Notes: generated by a model from the sequence alone, not told the origin. A DNA stretch of 64,000 bases from Mycolicibacterium sp. CH28 (GCF_004745805.1 NZ_SRLQ01000003.1:372001-436000), one strand, 5' to 3'; positions 41,802-50,723 are shown, counted from the first letter of the stretch. Numbers and translations are program-made.

Positions 41802-42140
41802 CGTGGGCGGCCGGTGGGGACGTTTCGGGGTTGGTAGTCCCTGGTGGGGTCGATGGTGAGTTGTCGGATGAGTTCGCCGGTGGCGGCGTTGATGATGCGG
41901 ACCTCAAGGTCTTGGATGAGCATCAGAACGCGGGTTCGGGCGTGGCCGATGCTGATGTGGTGGAGGCGGCCGTGGACTCGCAGGGTCAAAGTGCCGTAGT
42001 TGTCGACGCGGTCGCGGCGTACGCGGTTGTGGGTGTCGGTGCGTTTGCCGGGTTGGGCTTTGGGTCGGCTGGTGTAGGCGGTGGCCGGGGTGGCGTTGTG
42101 TGGCAGGGAGCGGTGTGGGCGGGTACCACGTTGCCCATAC
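41789..42140 (-). pseudogene. IS481-type transposase, C-terminal fragment
   Basis: About 115 residues readable: RPHRSLPHNATPATAYTSRP, then VRRDRVDNYGTLTLRVHGRL, then HHISIGHARTRVLMLIQDLE and TRDYQPRNVPTGRPRKK. This is the end of an IS481/integrase-core transposase (RPHRSL is the region after the last catalytic Glu). The DDE core and N-terminus are missing and no inverted terminal repeats are seen, so it is dead. Confidence 0.75.
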
Positions 42141-42259
42141 GGTGCCGCGAACGAAACCCTAGGTGACGGCATACATCCGATGTGCTGGCACGCCGTGACC
42201 GGCGTCGCCTCTCAGCAGGTCGAGCGCGCATGCGCCCATGGATGGTCGCTCTCGTAACC

Positions 42260-42322
42260 CGGACTAATGCGCACCAAAGTCCGATTTATCGACCTAAATC
42301 GGACTAACGCTAGAGTTAGTCC
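42260..42322. promoter_or_regulatory. operator array before the Fic gene
   Basis: Four half-sites around AGTCCG. CGGACTAA at 42260-42267. A perfect dyad AGTCCGATTTA-N6-TAAATCGGACT at 42278-42305. A second overlapping dyad GGACTAAC-N6-GTTAGTCC at 42301-42322. The array ends 17 bases before the Fic start. Likely autoregulatory, since the Fic protein ends in a winged-helix-like domain. Confidence 0.65.
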
Positions 42323-42338
42323 GAGTTAGGAGACGTCC

Positions 42339-43538
42339 ATGCGACCCAGAGATGCGTGGCCTAGCCACAGGTCAGAGCGACGCCCGTGGGCACAGACCCA
42401 AAGGGGTGGCACCCGCGAGGACAGGACACTGCGCTCCGTCACGGTGTCCCTTCCTCCCCACATCGCCAAGATCGACGCCAACATCGACGCGGGTATCGCT
42501 GTCGAACTCGAGGCCGCCATGAGCGAGATCTCTCGACTCGACAGCACGCACGGAACCCACCTCGCCGCGCTCAGCACCCTCCTACTTCGAACTGAATCGG
42601 TGGCGTCCTCGAAAATCGAGCGCGTCGAAGCGAGCGTGGACGACTATGCGCGCGCGTTGCACGGCGGAAGAGGCAATTCGAGCGCCGTCTCGATGGTGGC
42701 GGCGACCACCGCCCTGAACGAAATGATCGCGAGCGTCGAGCAAGATGCCCCCGTACAGACGTCCGCGATCCTGCGCGCGCACGAGGCGCTCATGCGAGAC
42801 GATCCGACCGAGGGGCGGCATGCTGGTCAACTACGGTCTGTCCAGAACTGGATCGGCGGAAGCGACTACTCGCCGCGAAACGCGCTGTACGTTCCGCCAC
42901 CGCCAGACACGTTGTGGGCGTACATGGATGACCTGATAGAGTTCGCGAACCGAACCGACATTCCCGTTCTGATTCAGGCTGCCATCGCGCATGCACAGTT
43001 CGAATCAATCCACCCCTTCATCGACGGCAATGGCCGCATCGGTCGGGCACTCATCAACACCATCTTTCGGCGGCGGGGAGCAACAACGCGACTCGTTGTC
43101 CCCCTGGCATCGGCGCTTGTTGCGCACCGGGAACGCTACTTCGGCGCGCTCAACACATACCGCGCCGGCGACCCACGCCCACTGATCGCCATATTCGCGA
43201 CCTCATCGAGGACTGCTGCCGCCGAATCACGCACTACTGCAGAGCGTCTGGCTGCGATACCAGTTGAGTGGCGAAACATGGTCGGACCAGTTAGGCGTCA
43301 CAGCGCGACCGACAAACTACTCCTGCTGTTGCCGTCAACGCCGATCGTTTCGTCCGACGACGTCGCATCACTTGTCGATGCACCTCGAAGCAGCGTGTTC
43401 TCCGCAATAAAACGACTGCACGACACCGGCGTTCTGCGCCCACTGACTGAACGCAAACGAGACCAGGTATGGGGAGCAAGCCTTGTACTCGACGAGCTAG
43501 ACGACCTGGGGCGCAGGATCGAGCGAGCGAGCACTTAA
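42339..43538 (+). CDS. Fic-domain protein (AMP-transferase family)
   Basis: 399 residues, ATG with AGGAGA 6 bases upstream. Fic N-terminal region (about 35-120) with SVASSKIERVEASVDD, where the usual inhibitory [ST]xxxE[GN] motif appears as SSKIER, so Gly/Asn is replaced by Arg. Catalytic loop HPFIDGNGRIGR near residue 225 is complete. The C-terminal ~100 residues resemble a winged helix (VSSDDVASLVDAPRSSVFSA) that probably binds the upstream dyads. Fic proteins attach AMP or related groups to target hydroxyls. A self-controlled effector or toxin-like role is inferred; no antitoxin gene is adjacent. Confidence 0.88.
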   Translation: MRPRDAWPSHRSERRPWAQTQRGGTREDRTLRSVTVSLPPHIAKIDANIDAGIAVELEAAMSEISRLDSTHGTHLAALSTLLLRTESVASSKIERVEASVDDYARALHGGRGNSSAVSMVAATTALNEMIASVEQDAPVQTSAILRAHEALMRDDPTEGRHAGQLRSVQNWIGGSDYSPRNALYVPPPPDTLWAYMDDLIEFANRTDIPVLIQAAIAHAQFESIHPFIDGNGRIGRALINTIFRRRGATTRLVVPLASALVAHRERYFGALNTYRAGDPRPLIAIFATSSRTAAAESRTTAERLAAIPVEWRNMVGPVRRHSATDKLLLLLPSTPIVSSDDVASLVDAPRSSVFSAIKRLHDTGVLRPLTERKRDQVWGASLVLDELDDLGRRIERAST

Positions 43539-43543
43539 CTGGG

Positions 43544-43594
43544 TCCCGATCCACGCGGCGATCACAGCGGCAGGAACCCCGCCACGTTGCATCA
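43544..43594 (-). pseudogene. scrap of a second tyrosine integrase
   Basis: On the minus strand these 51 bases read LMQRGGVPAAVIAAWIGTQ, matching the LMHLDGVPAAVIAAWIGHK segment of the active integrase at 29426 (just before its catalytic His/Tyr). The flanks to 43829 are not clearly coding. A leftover of an older integrase. Confidence 0.6.
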
Positions 43595-43829
43595 ACCAGT
43601 TCGAACTCAGGCCCGGCGCCAAGGGGCGGTGCGACAGTGCTCGCGGACTTTCCGCAGGTCTGCGTCCGAAGTGCCAGCGTCACTTTCGCCTGGTCACGCA
43701 CCTTGGGCGAGGGCGTACCGCCGTGGATAGAAGCCAACTATCGGTTCAGTCGGCATCTCCTATTGGACGTCTCAGTTCGCATGGTCAAGGATCGGATGCG
43801 ACCGGAGTTGTGACCGATGGGAGCGGTGG

Positions 43830-44390
43830 ATGGGCGCGAAAGTTCGCGATGACTTGGTGTTGTCGCACGCGGCGATAGTGGCAGAGGTCGATGCTCCGTT
43901 CGAGCACGTGAACATCGAACAGTGGTTGAAGACGCTCCCCACGCATGAGTATCAACGTTGTGCGCCACCGGATCACAAGGCCGCGGGGTACACCGTGGAC
44001 GACGATGGCACCCCGATGTCGATCAACGTGGAAATGATTGGCACCGGCCTGGTCATTCAGCAGTACCGCTTCGAGGTGTCTGGCCCGCACTACTGCAAGA
44101 TGGTTTCACTTTCTGACGTGTTTACCCCGCAGGGGTGGACGACCACGCAGGTGGTCTGGGAGCTGAAGATGGAACAGATCGACGGTGATCGGTGCCGGTA
44201 TACGAACACGGTGACCTCACATCCCACTGAGGACTTTCTGGAGTTCGTCACCCGCAACGGTCAGACCTTCCCGGAGGCTGCCGCCGCTCGCCAGGAGGCG
44301 TCGGGTCGCCATTGCGAGAAAGAAACTCCGTTGTACGCCAAAAGCATCGCCCGCTGGGCTAGCGAGCGCGCCGCTGGTCCGAGCGCGTAG
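43830..44390 (+). CDS. hypothetical protein, SRPBCC-like
   Basis: 186 residues, ATG with GGAGCGG upstream. AEVDAPFEHVNIEQWLKTLP, then a central beta-rich region (INVEMIGTGLVIQQYRFEVS; WTTTQVVWELKMEQIDGDRC) and a long C-terminal helix suggest a START/SRPBCC ligand-binding fold, as in small polyketide cyclase-like proteins. No catalytic residues can be named. Lies 46 bases before the LysR gene on the same strand, in the accessory block. Identity tentative. Confidence 0.6.
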   Translation: MGAKVRDDLVLSHAAIVAEVDAPFEHVNIEQWLKTLPTHEYQRCAPPDHKAAGYTVDDDGTPMSINVEMIGTGLVIQQYRFEVSGPHYCKMVSLSDVFTPQGWTTTQVVWELKMEQIDGDRCRYTNTVTSHPTEDFLEFVTRNGQTFPEAAAARQEASGRHCEKETPLYAKSIARWASERAAGPSA

Positions 44391-44436
44391 ACCGTTCCGC
44401 ATGTCGCCACGGGACCACTGGTCCACTCTGTAACTC

Positions 44437-45342
44437 ATGGAACTACGTAGCTTGGAGTACTTCCTCGCCGTCGCCGAAGAGCTGTCCTTCACGCGGGCCG
44501 CCGCCAAGTGTCGGATAAGTCAACCCACGATAAGCGCGTCCATCCAAGCCCTCGAACGGGAGCTCGGCGAGCCGCTATTCGACCGGCTCCCAAGGGGTAT
44601 CAGCTTGTCCCCTGGTGGAGAGGTGTTAGTTCCTCACGCGCGCCAATGCCTCGCTGCGGCCGCGGTCATTACGTCGGAATTCTCCGCGCGGGCAGGACTG
44701 GTGAGCGGCGAGTTGCGCCTCGGCACTGTCAGCGGAATCGAGCGCACCTTCGTCCCGGACCTGCTGGGCACGTTTCATCAGAAGTTCCCCGGAGTCGACG
44801 TCATGCTGACCGAGGCCACCAGCGCTCCATTGCTGGACCGAGTCATTCGCGGTGGCCTGGACGCCGCGATCATCGCCCGCCCGCTGTCGGCACTTCCCCC
44901 GACCATCTCCACTGCGACACTGCTGAGGGACCAATTGTTGGCGGTGTTCGATCCTGCCGCCGTCGCGCTACCACCTGGCCCCGTTGCCCTGGATGAACTG
45001 CAGGGGCACCCGATTATCAGCTACGCACCCGACAGCGGCCTGCGCGCCGTCCTCGATGACGCCTTCACCAGAGCAGGTCTGTTACTGCACGTCGCGTATG
45101 TGGCCAATGACGTTCGGCTCCAACTGGCTATGGCTGCCCAGCGCGTTGGGGTGGCTGTGTGTGCGGGTTCGGACCCATCACTGTCCGACGCGCTTGGGCT
45201 CTCGGTGCGAACCATCGCTCCGACGATTGGCTTCGAGAAGATTCTGGTCTGGCGCAACGACAGCACTCCACGCGCGCCGCTGCGGGCATTCCTCGCACTG
45301 TGGACGCGTATGCGCACCCAATCCGAGAAGAGAGACGACTGA
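44437..45342 (+). CDS. LysR-family transcriptional regulator
   Basis: 301 residues: MELRSLEYFLAVAEELSFTR, then AAAKCRISQPTISASIQALE (winged HTH, residues 1-60), then a periplasmic-binding-protein-like effector domain (LGTVSGIERTFVPDLLGTFH; GVAVCAGSDPSLSD). Overlaps the next gene by one base (TGATG), unusual since LysR genes are normally divergent from their targets. It may control the oxidoreductase after it and itself. Confidence 0.9.
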   Translation: MELRSLEYFLAVAEELSFTRAAAKCRISQPTISASIQALERELGEPLFDRLPRGISLSPGGEVLVPHARQCLAAAAVITSEFSARAGLVSGELRLGTVSGIERTFVPDLLGTFHQKFPGVDVMLTEATSAPLLDRVIRGGLDAAIIARPLSALPPTISTATLLRDQLLAVFDPAAVALPPGPVALDELQGHPIISYAPDSGLRAVLDDAFTRAGLLLHVAYVANDVRLQLAMAAQRVGVAVCAGSDPSLSDALGLSVRTIAPTIGFEKILVWRNDSTPRAPLRAFLALWTRMRTQSEKRDD

Positions 45343-46340
45343 TGTCCTCAGCAGTGTTGTTCGAACACCCCGGACCGCCCTCAGTGCTGCAACTAAGGGA
45401 GGTCGCACCACTACGACCACGCGACCATGAAGTCGTCATCGCCGTCGAGGCCGCCGGTGTCAACAACGCCGATCTATTGCAGCGGCGCGGGGTCTATCCG
45501 GTGCCACCCGGTGCCCCGAGACCCCTCGGACTCGAGTGCGCCGGCTCGATCACCGCGGTCGGCTCGACGGTGACTGGATGGTCAGTCGGCGAACAGGTGT
45601 GTGCGCTCGTCGATGGGGGTGGCTACGCCGACGAGGTAGCGGTGCCGGCAACTCAGCTCATGCGGATTCCGGATAGACTCAACGTGATTGAGGCCGCCGC
45701 GTTCCCTGAGGTGGCGTGCACGGTGTATTCAAATCTCGCGATGATCGCCGGCCTCAAGTCAGGTGAGACGGTACTCATACACGGCGCCGGGGGCGGAATC
45801 GGCACGTTCGCCATCCAGTGGGCCAACGCGATTGGAGCCCGTGTCATAACGACGGCGGGCAGCGATGCAAAGGTTCAGGCGGGTATCGGATTGGGTGCCG
45901 CCGTTGGGATCAACTACCGCCAGGAGGATTTCGTCGACGCCACGTTGAAGGCAACCGACCAACGCGGAGTCGATGCGATCTTGGACGTGGTGGGCGCAGA
46001 CTACCTAGCGCGCAATGTCGAATGCTTGGCTCCTGACGGTCATCTGGTGATTATCGGGGGCTCGGTAGCTCCAGCGCTGCTGGATATCGGCGCACTTATG
46101 TCCAAGCGCGCAAGCGTGAGCGCGACGATGCTGCGGGCCAGGCCGGCCGAACAAAAGGCAGCAATCGTCAACGGGGTGACCCGCGAGGTGCTTCCGCTAT
46201 TCGCTTCAGGCGCTATCCGGGTGGTCATTGACACCGTTGTTCCGCTGCACGAAGCCGCACGGGCTCATGAGCTGCTGGAATCCAAACAAACCGTCGGCAA
46301 GATCATTCTCGACAACCGTGACGCCGTCACCGGTTCTTGA
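45342..46340 (+). CDS. zeta-crystallin-type NAD(P)H quinone oxidoreductase
   Basis: 332 residues, ATG 45342 overlapping the LysR stop. MDR fold: GVNNADLLQRRGVYPVPPGA, LGLECAGSITAVGS, VLIHGAGGGIGTFAIQWANA (NADPH Rossmann loop), and a C-terminal VGKIILDN. No structural-zinc cysteines, as in the quinone oxidoreductase (PIG3/TP53I3-like) branch. Reduces quinones or enones with NADPH. Last gene of the accessory block, 20 bases before the tRNA remnant. Confidence 0.88.
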   Translation: MSSAVLFEHPGPPSVLQLREVAPLRPRDHEVVIAVEAAGVNNADLLQRRGVYPVPPGAPRPLGLECAGSITAVGSTVTGWSVGEQVCALVDGGGYADEVAVPATQLMRIPDRLNVIEAAAFPEVACTVYSNLAMIAGLKSGETVLIHGAGGGIGTFAIQWANAIGARVITTAGSDAKVQAGIGLGAAVGINYRQEDFVDATLKATDQRGVDAILDVVGADYLARNVECLAPDGHLVIIGGSVAPALLDIGALMSKRASVSATMLRARPAEQKAAIVNGVTREVLPLFASGAIRVVIDTVVPLHEAARAHELLESKQTVGKIILDNRDAVTGS

Positions 46341-46360
46341 TCCGCTCACTGTGAATGGGA

Positions 46361-46387
46361 CAGCGGTTCCATCCGTCATCGGCTCCA
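46361..46387. repeat. degenerate third copy of the tRNA-Gly 3' end
   Basis: The last 15 bases, CCGTCATCGGCTCCA (46373-46387), are identical to the tRNA end. The T-loop part before it (GCGGTTCCAT) matches with gaps. Probably the right attachment scar of an older element. Confidence 0.7.
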
Positions 46388-46409
46388 CATAACACCGGCA
46401 GACTGGGAA

Positions 46410-47123
46410 TCAGTCGACACCGCTCATGTCCTCCGCGGTCCAGCGAACCGCGGTGACCGGGGGTGAGGTGATGACGTTGGCCAGGGCCTCCTCGATCGCA
46501 TGGTCGTTGCGGTCCTCGGCCACCACGACCGCCACCACTCGCACCTCGTTTTCCGCCACCAGGTCCTCCGCCGAGATCGACCGGATTGCGAACTCGGGCC
46601 GGGTGATGGCGTCGACCACCAGTGCGCGCACCTCGCTTTCCGCCTCGGCGCGGCACCGCACTTCGAAGCGGTATTCGGTGGGGCCACCCTCGGTGCCGAG
46701 CTTGCGGTGCCGGTCGAGTGCGCGACTCAGCGGTCGCAGCAAAACGTTGGCGGCGATCACCGCGACGGTGCCCCCGGTAGCGGCGACGAACATGCCGCCA
46801 CCGGCCAACGATCCGACGGCCGCAGAGGCCCACAGGGTTGCCGCGGTGTTCAGTCCCGAGATGCTGGCGCCCTGCTTGATGATGACGCCGGCACCAAGAA
46901 AACCGATACCCGACGCAACCTGCGCCGCGACTCTCGTCGGATCGCCGGATCCGAACGCATAGGCGCCCATCACGACGAAGAGCGCAGAACCCAGGCTGAC
47001 CAGCGCGTTGGTACGAAGCCCGGCCATCTTCGAACGCCACTGCCGTTCGAAGCCAATCGCGCTGCCAAGGCCTACGCCAGCGAGGATCCGCAAGCCGAAT
47101 TCCAGATCATGGGTGGCAATCAC
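46410..47123 (-). CDS. MgtC/SapB family membrane protein
   Basis: 237 residues, GTG start. Four or five helices in the first ~145 residues with the family signature: LGSAIGFERQWRSKMAGLRT, NALVSLGSALFVVMGAY, GIGFLGAGVIIKQG, NTAATLWASAAVGSLAG. The C-terminal ~85 residues are a soluble ACT-like domain, as in MgtC. MgtC proteins help survival in low magnesium and inside macrophages and modulate the F-ATPase in Salmonella. First backbone gene after the accessory block; its 3' end is 23 bases from the att scar. Confidence 0.9.
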   Translation of the reverse strand: MIATHDLEFGLRILAGVGLGSAIGFERQWRSKMAGLRTNALVSLGSALFVVMGAYAFGSGDPTRVAAQVASGIGFLGAGVIIKQGASISGLNTAATLWASAAVGSLAGGGMFVAATGGTVAVIAANVLLRPLSRALDRHRKLGTEGGPTEYRFEVRCRAEAESEVRALVVDAITRPEFAIRSISAEDLVAENEVRVVAVVVAEDRNDHAIEEALANVITSPPVTAVRWTAEDMSGVD

Positions 47124-47213
47124 GCAAAACGAATACCAGCAGCAGGTGAACTACAGGTGCACAACAGCAGCGAAGCGGGCGGTCGACAGCGCCGGACTCC
47201 CGCAGATCGCCGA

Positions 47214-49445
47214 TCAGCGAACGGCGCCGCTATGCGGATCCGCGCGGACCGCTTCCACCCGGCTCGTCCCGTCCGAACGCACCCCGATCGGCTCAACCCG
47301 CACCGCAAATCCGTTCAGCACTGACATTCCGGCCAGTACTTCGATGTCCTCGACGCGGTTCGAGGTGAGTTCGTTTACGTTGGCGCCCGGGACGGAGTTG
47401 GCCAACTGCCAGCCGCCGCGGTGTCCCCAACCCGGTGGAATGGCGATGGTGCCCGGCGTCATCTCATCGGTCACCAGCGCCTCGGATTCGATTGCCCCGT
47501 GCGCGGAGACGATGCGGATCTGCTCACCCTCACCGATCCCCGCCGCCCGGGCGTCGACCGGATTGATCCTCACCCGTTGTCGCCGTTTGCCTTTCATCAG
47601 CGTCGGGCTGTTGTGCATCCAGCTGTTCTGCGAACGCAGTTCGCGCAGACTAATTGCGAGCAGCGGGAACTCCGGGTCGGGTGTGCGGTAGTGCAGCCGA
47701 CCCACTTCGGCGACGATCTCCGGTGGCGCCAGGTCCACCTTGCCGTTGCTGTGCCGGACCACTTCGGCCAGCACGCCGGTCGGCGTGTGTTTGGCCAGCA
47801 TCAAGCCGTGCGGGTACGCGGCGAGGCGGCGCAGGTTCAGCCCGCCGCGCCGCAGACCGAACCGGTCGCCGTAGCGTCCGGTCCGCAGCAGCAGCGACAT
47901 CACGGTGCGCGGCGTCATTCGCAGGCCGCGGCGGTCGAGCCACGCCAGCACCGGGTTCAGCCGTTGCATCGATCCGGTCGCGAACAGGGACAACCGCATT
48001 CGGCGGGCCAGCTCGTCGTAGATCTGCCACTCCTGCCGGGCCTGGCCGTAGGGCGCCAACACCGCCGCAGTGGATTGCACGAATACCGACGGGCTGCACG
48101 ACGCGAACACGATCGGCAGGTCGTCGCGCTCGAGCATGGTGGTACACGGGAGTATGTAGTCGGCGTGCCGGTTTGTTTCGTTGACGTAGAAGTCAAGAGA
48201 GACAAGCAGATCCAGCTGGCCGATGGCGGCCTCCAGCTCGGTGCTGTTGGGCACCGACAGCACCGGGTTGCCCGCGGTCACGAACAAGGCACGGAGCTGA
48301 CCAGCGCCCTCGGTGGTGATTTCGTCGGCCATCACGGCTGCGGGGAAGGCGCCGAACACCTCGGGGAATCCGCCGATGCGCGAATGCTTGGTGGCATAGC
48401 TGAGTTTGCCGGCCCGCTCACCCATATCCTCCAGCGGAATCACCGCGTGTGACATCAGGCTGCCACCGGGCCGATCCAGGTTTCCGGTGACCAGGGTCAG
48501 CGCGTCGAGCAGGAAACTGACCAAGGTGCCGTGGTGACCCAGGCATGCGCCGGTGCGGCCGTAAGCGGTCGCGCTGGGTGCGCCAGCGAAGTCGCGGGCC
48601 AGTTGGCGCACCGTCTCCGCCGACAGCCCGGTGTAGTACGCAGTACGTTCCGGCACGAAATCCGCGCACAGCTCACGCAACGTGGTCAAGCCGCGGGCCT
48701 GCTGCGCGGCAACGGGCTTGTCGAGCTTCTCCTCGAACACCACGTGCAGCAGCGACAGCAGCAGCCAGGCATCGGTGTCCGGCCGGATCGCCAGGTGTTC
48801 GTAGCACTTAGCGGTCTCGGTGCGCCGCGGATCGATCACCACCACCCGTCCGCCGCGCCGGACGATATCGGCTAGGTCATCTCTGATCCGGGGAGCACGC
48901 AGGGCACTGCCATGCGAGACAAGGGGATTGGCACCCAGCATGAGCAGGAAGTCGGTGCGCGGCAGATCGGGGAAGGGCATCTGACTGGCCGCGCCATAGA
49001 GCAGCTTGCTGGCCACCCAGCGGCTGTTGATGTCTTGGGAGCCCGCCGTATAGAGATGGCCCATCCCGATCCTGTCCCCGAACAGGCCCATCCAGATGCC
49101 TGCGGCATACCCGAACGCGGCCGGATTGCCGATGTACTGGCCCACCGCGGCCCCACCGTGTTTGGCCAGCACCTCGTTGAGCCGGGCGGCGATCTCGTCG
49201 AGTGCGGTATCCCAGCTGATCTCCTCGAATCCGCCCTCGGCTGTTCTGCGCAGCGGATTGAGTACCCGGTCGGGATCGTTCTGGATGTCGGTAAACGCGA
49301 TGCCCTTCGGGCATGCCCGGCCTCGCGACAGTGGATTGTCGGGGTCCGGACGCAACGAGACCAGCCGCTCGTCTTCGACCGTGGCGATCAGCCCGCACAT
49401 CGGCTCGCAGATTCGGCAGTACGTGACACGTTGATCGGCGGACAT
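47214..49445 (-). CDS. molybdopterin oxidoreductase (Rv0197-like)
   Basis: 743 residues with ATG 49445 (AAGGAG 5 bases upstream; the frame stays open to 49496 but lacks a ribosome site). N-terminal [4Fe-4S] motif CRICEPMC...RGRACPKG, then the bis-MGD domains (GNPAAFGYAAGIWMGL; NPLVSHGSALRAP; GRTGACLGHHGTL) and a C-terminal beta-barrel (AGIGEGEQIRIVS; GWGHRGGWQLANSV). Formate dehydrogenase/nitrate reductase superfamily; the metal ligand could not be assigned and the substrate is unknown. No signal peptide, so cytoplasmic. Divergent from the ferritin-like gene across a palindrome at 49497-49512. Confidence 0.85.
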   Translation of the reverse strand: MSADQRVTYCRICEPMCGLIATVEDERLVSLRPDPDNPLSRGRACPKGIAFTDIQNDPDRVLNPLRRTAEGGFEEISWDTALDEIAARLNEVLAKHGGAAVGQYIGNPAAFGYAAGIWMGLFGDRIGMGHLYTAGSQDINSRWVASKLLYGAASQMPFPDLPRTDFLLMLGANPLVSHGSALRAPRIRDDLADIVRRGGRVVVIDPRRTETAKCYEHLAIRPDTDAWLLLSLLHVVFEEKLDKPVAAQQARGLTTLRELCADFVPERTAYYTGLSAETVRQLARDFAGAPSATAYGRTGACLGHHGTLVSFLLDALTLVTGNLDRPGGSLMSHAVIPLEDMGERAGKLSYATKHSRIGGFPEVFGAFPAAVMADEITTEGAGQLRALFVTAGNPVLSVPNSTELEAAIGQLDLLVSLDFYVNETNRHADYILPCTTMLERDDLPIVFASCSPSVFVQSTAAVLAPYGQARQEWQIYDELARRMRLSLFATGSMQRLNPVLAWLDRRGLRMTPRTVMSLLLRTGRYGDRFGLRRGGLNLRRLAAYPHGLMLAKHTPTGVLAEVVRHSNGKVDLAPPEIVAEVGRLHYRTPDPEFPLLAISLRELRSQNSWMHNSPTLMKGKRRQRVRINPVDARAAGIGEGEQIRIVSAHGAIESEALVTDEMTPGTIAIPPGWGHRGGWQLANSVPGANVNELTSNRVEDIEVLAGMSVLNGFAVRVEPIGVRSDGTSRVEAVRADPHSGAVR

Positions 49446-49496
49446 GACACTCCTTGAAAACTGTCTACGAGTGATGCCAGACAACGTACGGGCCAA

Positions 49497-49512
49497 CTGG
49501 ACAGGTGTCCAG
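49497..49512. promoter_or_regulatory. CTGGACA-GG-TGTCCAG palindrome in a divergent promoter region
   Basis: A perfect 7-bp inverted repeat with a 2-base centre, lying 51 bases before the molybdopterin enzyme start and 103 bases before the diiron gene. Looks like a TetR-type operator serving one or both genes. Confidence 0.55.
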
Positions 49513-49615
49513 CGTCACGGGATCGAGTGATCCTTGACGGCGCCGCTCCACCGGGAGCACTGTGAGAGTCGTCACGTCAGCCACCTGACCGTACGGGGAG
49601 AGAGGCGGCCCGCCC

Positions 49616-50716
49616 ATGACCACCAGGGACAAGTACACCGACGTTCCCGAGCCCTTCTTCTGGCAAGTTCCTAGCGCCGGCGACGCGCGCTTCACCTGGG
49701 AATATGACGAGGGCCGCGCCCGCCTGCTTTCCCTGTATCAGAAGGGCAAGGACAAGCAGTGGGACGCCCAGTCGCGCATCGACTGGAGCCTGGATGTCGA
49801 CCCGATGAACCCCATCGGGATGCCCGACGAGTTCCATCCGCTGTTCGGCAGCCCGGCCTGGGAGTCGGCGGACGAGAAGCGCCGTGCCGAGCTACGCCAG
49901 CACAACCAAGCGTGGAACTTCTCGCAGTTCCTGCATGGCGAGCAGGGTGCGATGGTGTGCGCGGCCAAGATCGTCGAGGTGGTCCCCGACATGGACGCGA
50001 AGTTCTACGCGGCCACCCAGACCATGGACGAGGCCCGGCACGTCGAGGCGTTCTCCCGGTTCCTTCAGGAGAAGATCGGCCTGGTCTATCCGATGAATTC
50101 GAATCTGAGCGCATTGCTGGCCGACACGCTGAGCGACTCGCGCTGGGACATGCCCTACCTAGGGATGCAGGTGCTCATCGAGGGGCTCGCACTCGCCGCC
50201 TTCGGGGTCCAGCGCGATTTGGCTCCCGAGGGCTCGCTGGCCAAGCAACTGCTGGCCTACGTCATGCAGGATGAAGCCCGACACGTTGCCTTCGGCCGAA
50301 TCTCGTTGAAGGACTACTACTCCGCGCTGACCGACGCTGAACGCGGCGAGCGGGAAGAGTTCGTCGTGGATGCCTGCTATCTGATGCGCGATCGCTTCCG
50401 CGGCGAAGAGGTGTTCGAAACGCTCGGCCTCAACGTCAAGGAGTGCGCCGAGTGGGTGGACACCTCACCGCTGATGATCCAATTCCGCTCTCACCTGTTC
50501 AGCCGCATCGTGCCGATCGTCAAGGACATCGGGCTGTGGGGCGACAAGGTGCAGAAGGCGTTCCGCGACATGGGCGTTCACGATATGGCCGGCTTCGATA
50601 TCGATGCGCTGATGAAAGCCGACGAAGACCAGGCCGAATCGCTGGACCAAGCGCACGCCGAAATGGCCAACCGCGCGGTCGAGGTGGATCAGGTGATCGC
50701 GGCGGGCGCGAGCTGA
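49616..50716 (+). CDS. ferritin-like diiron protein
   Basis: 366 residues, ATG with GGGGAGAG upstream. Iron-ligand motifs: HGEQGAM (about 104), DEARHVEAF (about 142), EGLALA (about 195), DEARHVAFG (about 224), giving two ExxH pairs in a four-helix bundle as in ribonucleotide-reductase-R2-like and AurF-like oxidases. No membrane segment. Probably a soluble diiron oxygenase or desaturase; the substrate is unknown. The divergent molybdopterin gene may share regulation. Confidence 0.82.
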   Translation: MTTRDKYTDVPEPFFWQVPSAGDARFTWEYDEGRARLLSLYQKGKDKQWDAQSRIDWSLDVDPMNPIGMPDEFHPLFGSPAWESADEKRRAELRQHNQAWNFSQFLHGEQGAMVCAAKIVEVVPDMDAKFYAATQTMDEARHVEAFSRFLQEKIGLVYPMNSNLSALLADTLSDSRWDMPYLGMQVLIEGLALAAFGVQRDLAPEGSLAKQLLAYVMQDEARHVAFGRISLKDYYSALTDAERGEREEFVVDACYLMRDRFRGEEVFETLGLNVKECAEWVDTSPLMIQFRSHLFSRIVPIVKDIGLWGDKVQKAFRDMGVHDMAGFDIDALMKADEDQAESLDQAHAEMANRAVEVDQVIAAGAS

Positions 50717-50723
50717 CCCACAT

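Larger units (their letters stand above)
41742..46387. mobile_element. second, eroded accessory block ending in a tRNA-Gly remnant
   Basis: Starts at the attR of the first element and ends at a degenerate tRNA-Gly 3' end (46361-46387). It holds an IS481 transposase fragment, a Fic protein, an integrase fragment, an SRPBCC-like protein, a LysR regulator and a quinone oxidoreductase. The most economical reading is an older element at the same tRNA site, into whose left junction the newer one later integrated. The integrase scrap and decayed right end support age. Confidence 0.55.

Noticed and set aside
41789..42140. Active IS481 insertion sequence
   Set aside because: Only the C-terminal third of the transposase remains and no inverted terminal repeats were found.
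42339..43538. Fic/antitoxin (fic-fiT) pair
   Set aside because: No small antitoxin gene flanks the Fic gene, and the protein carries its own N-terminal inhibitory-like helix.
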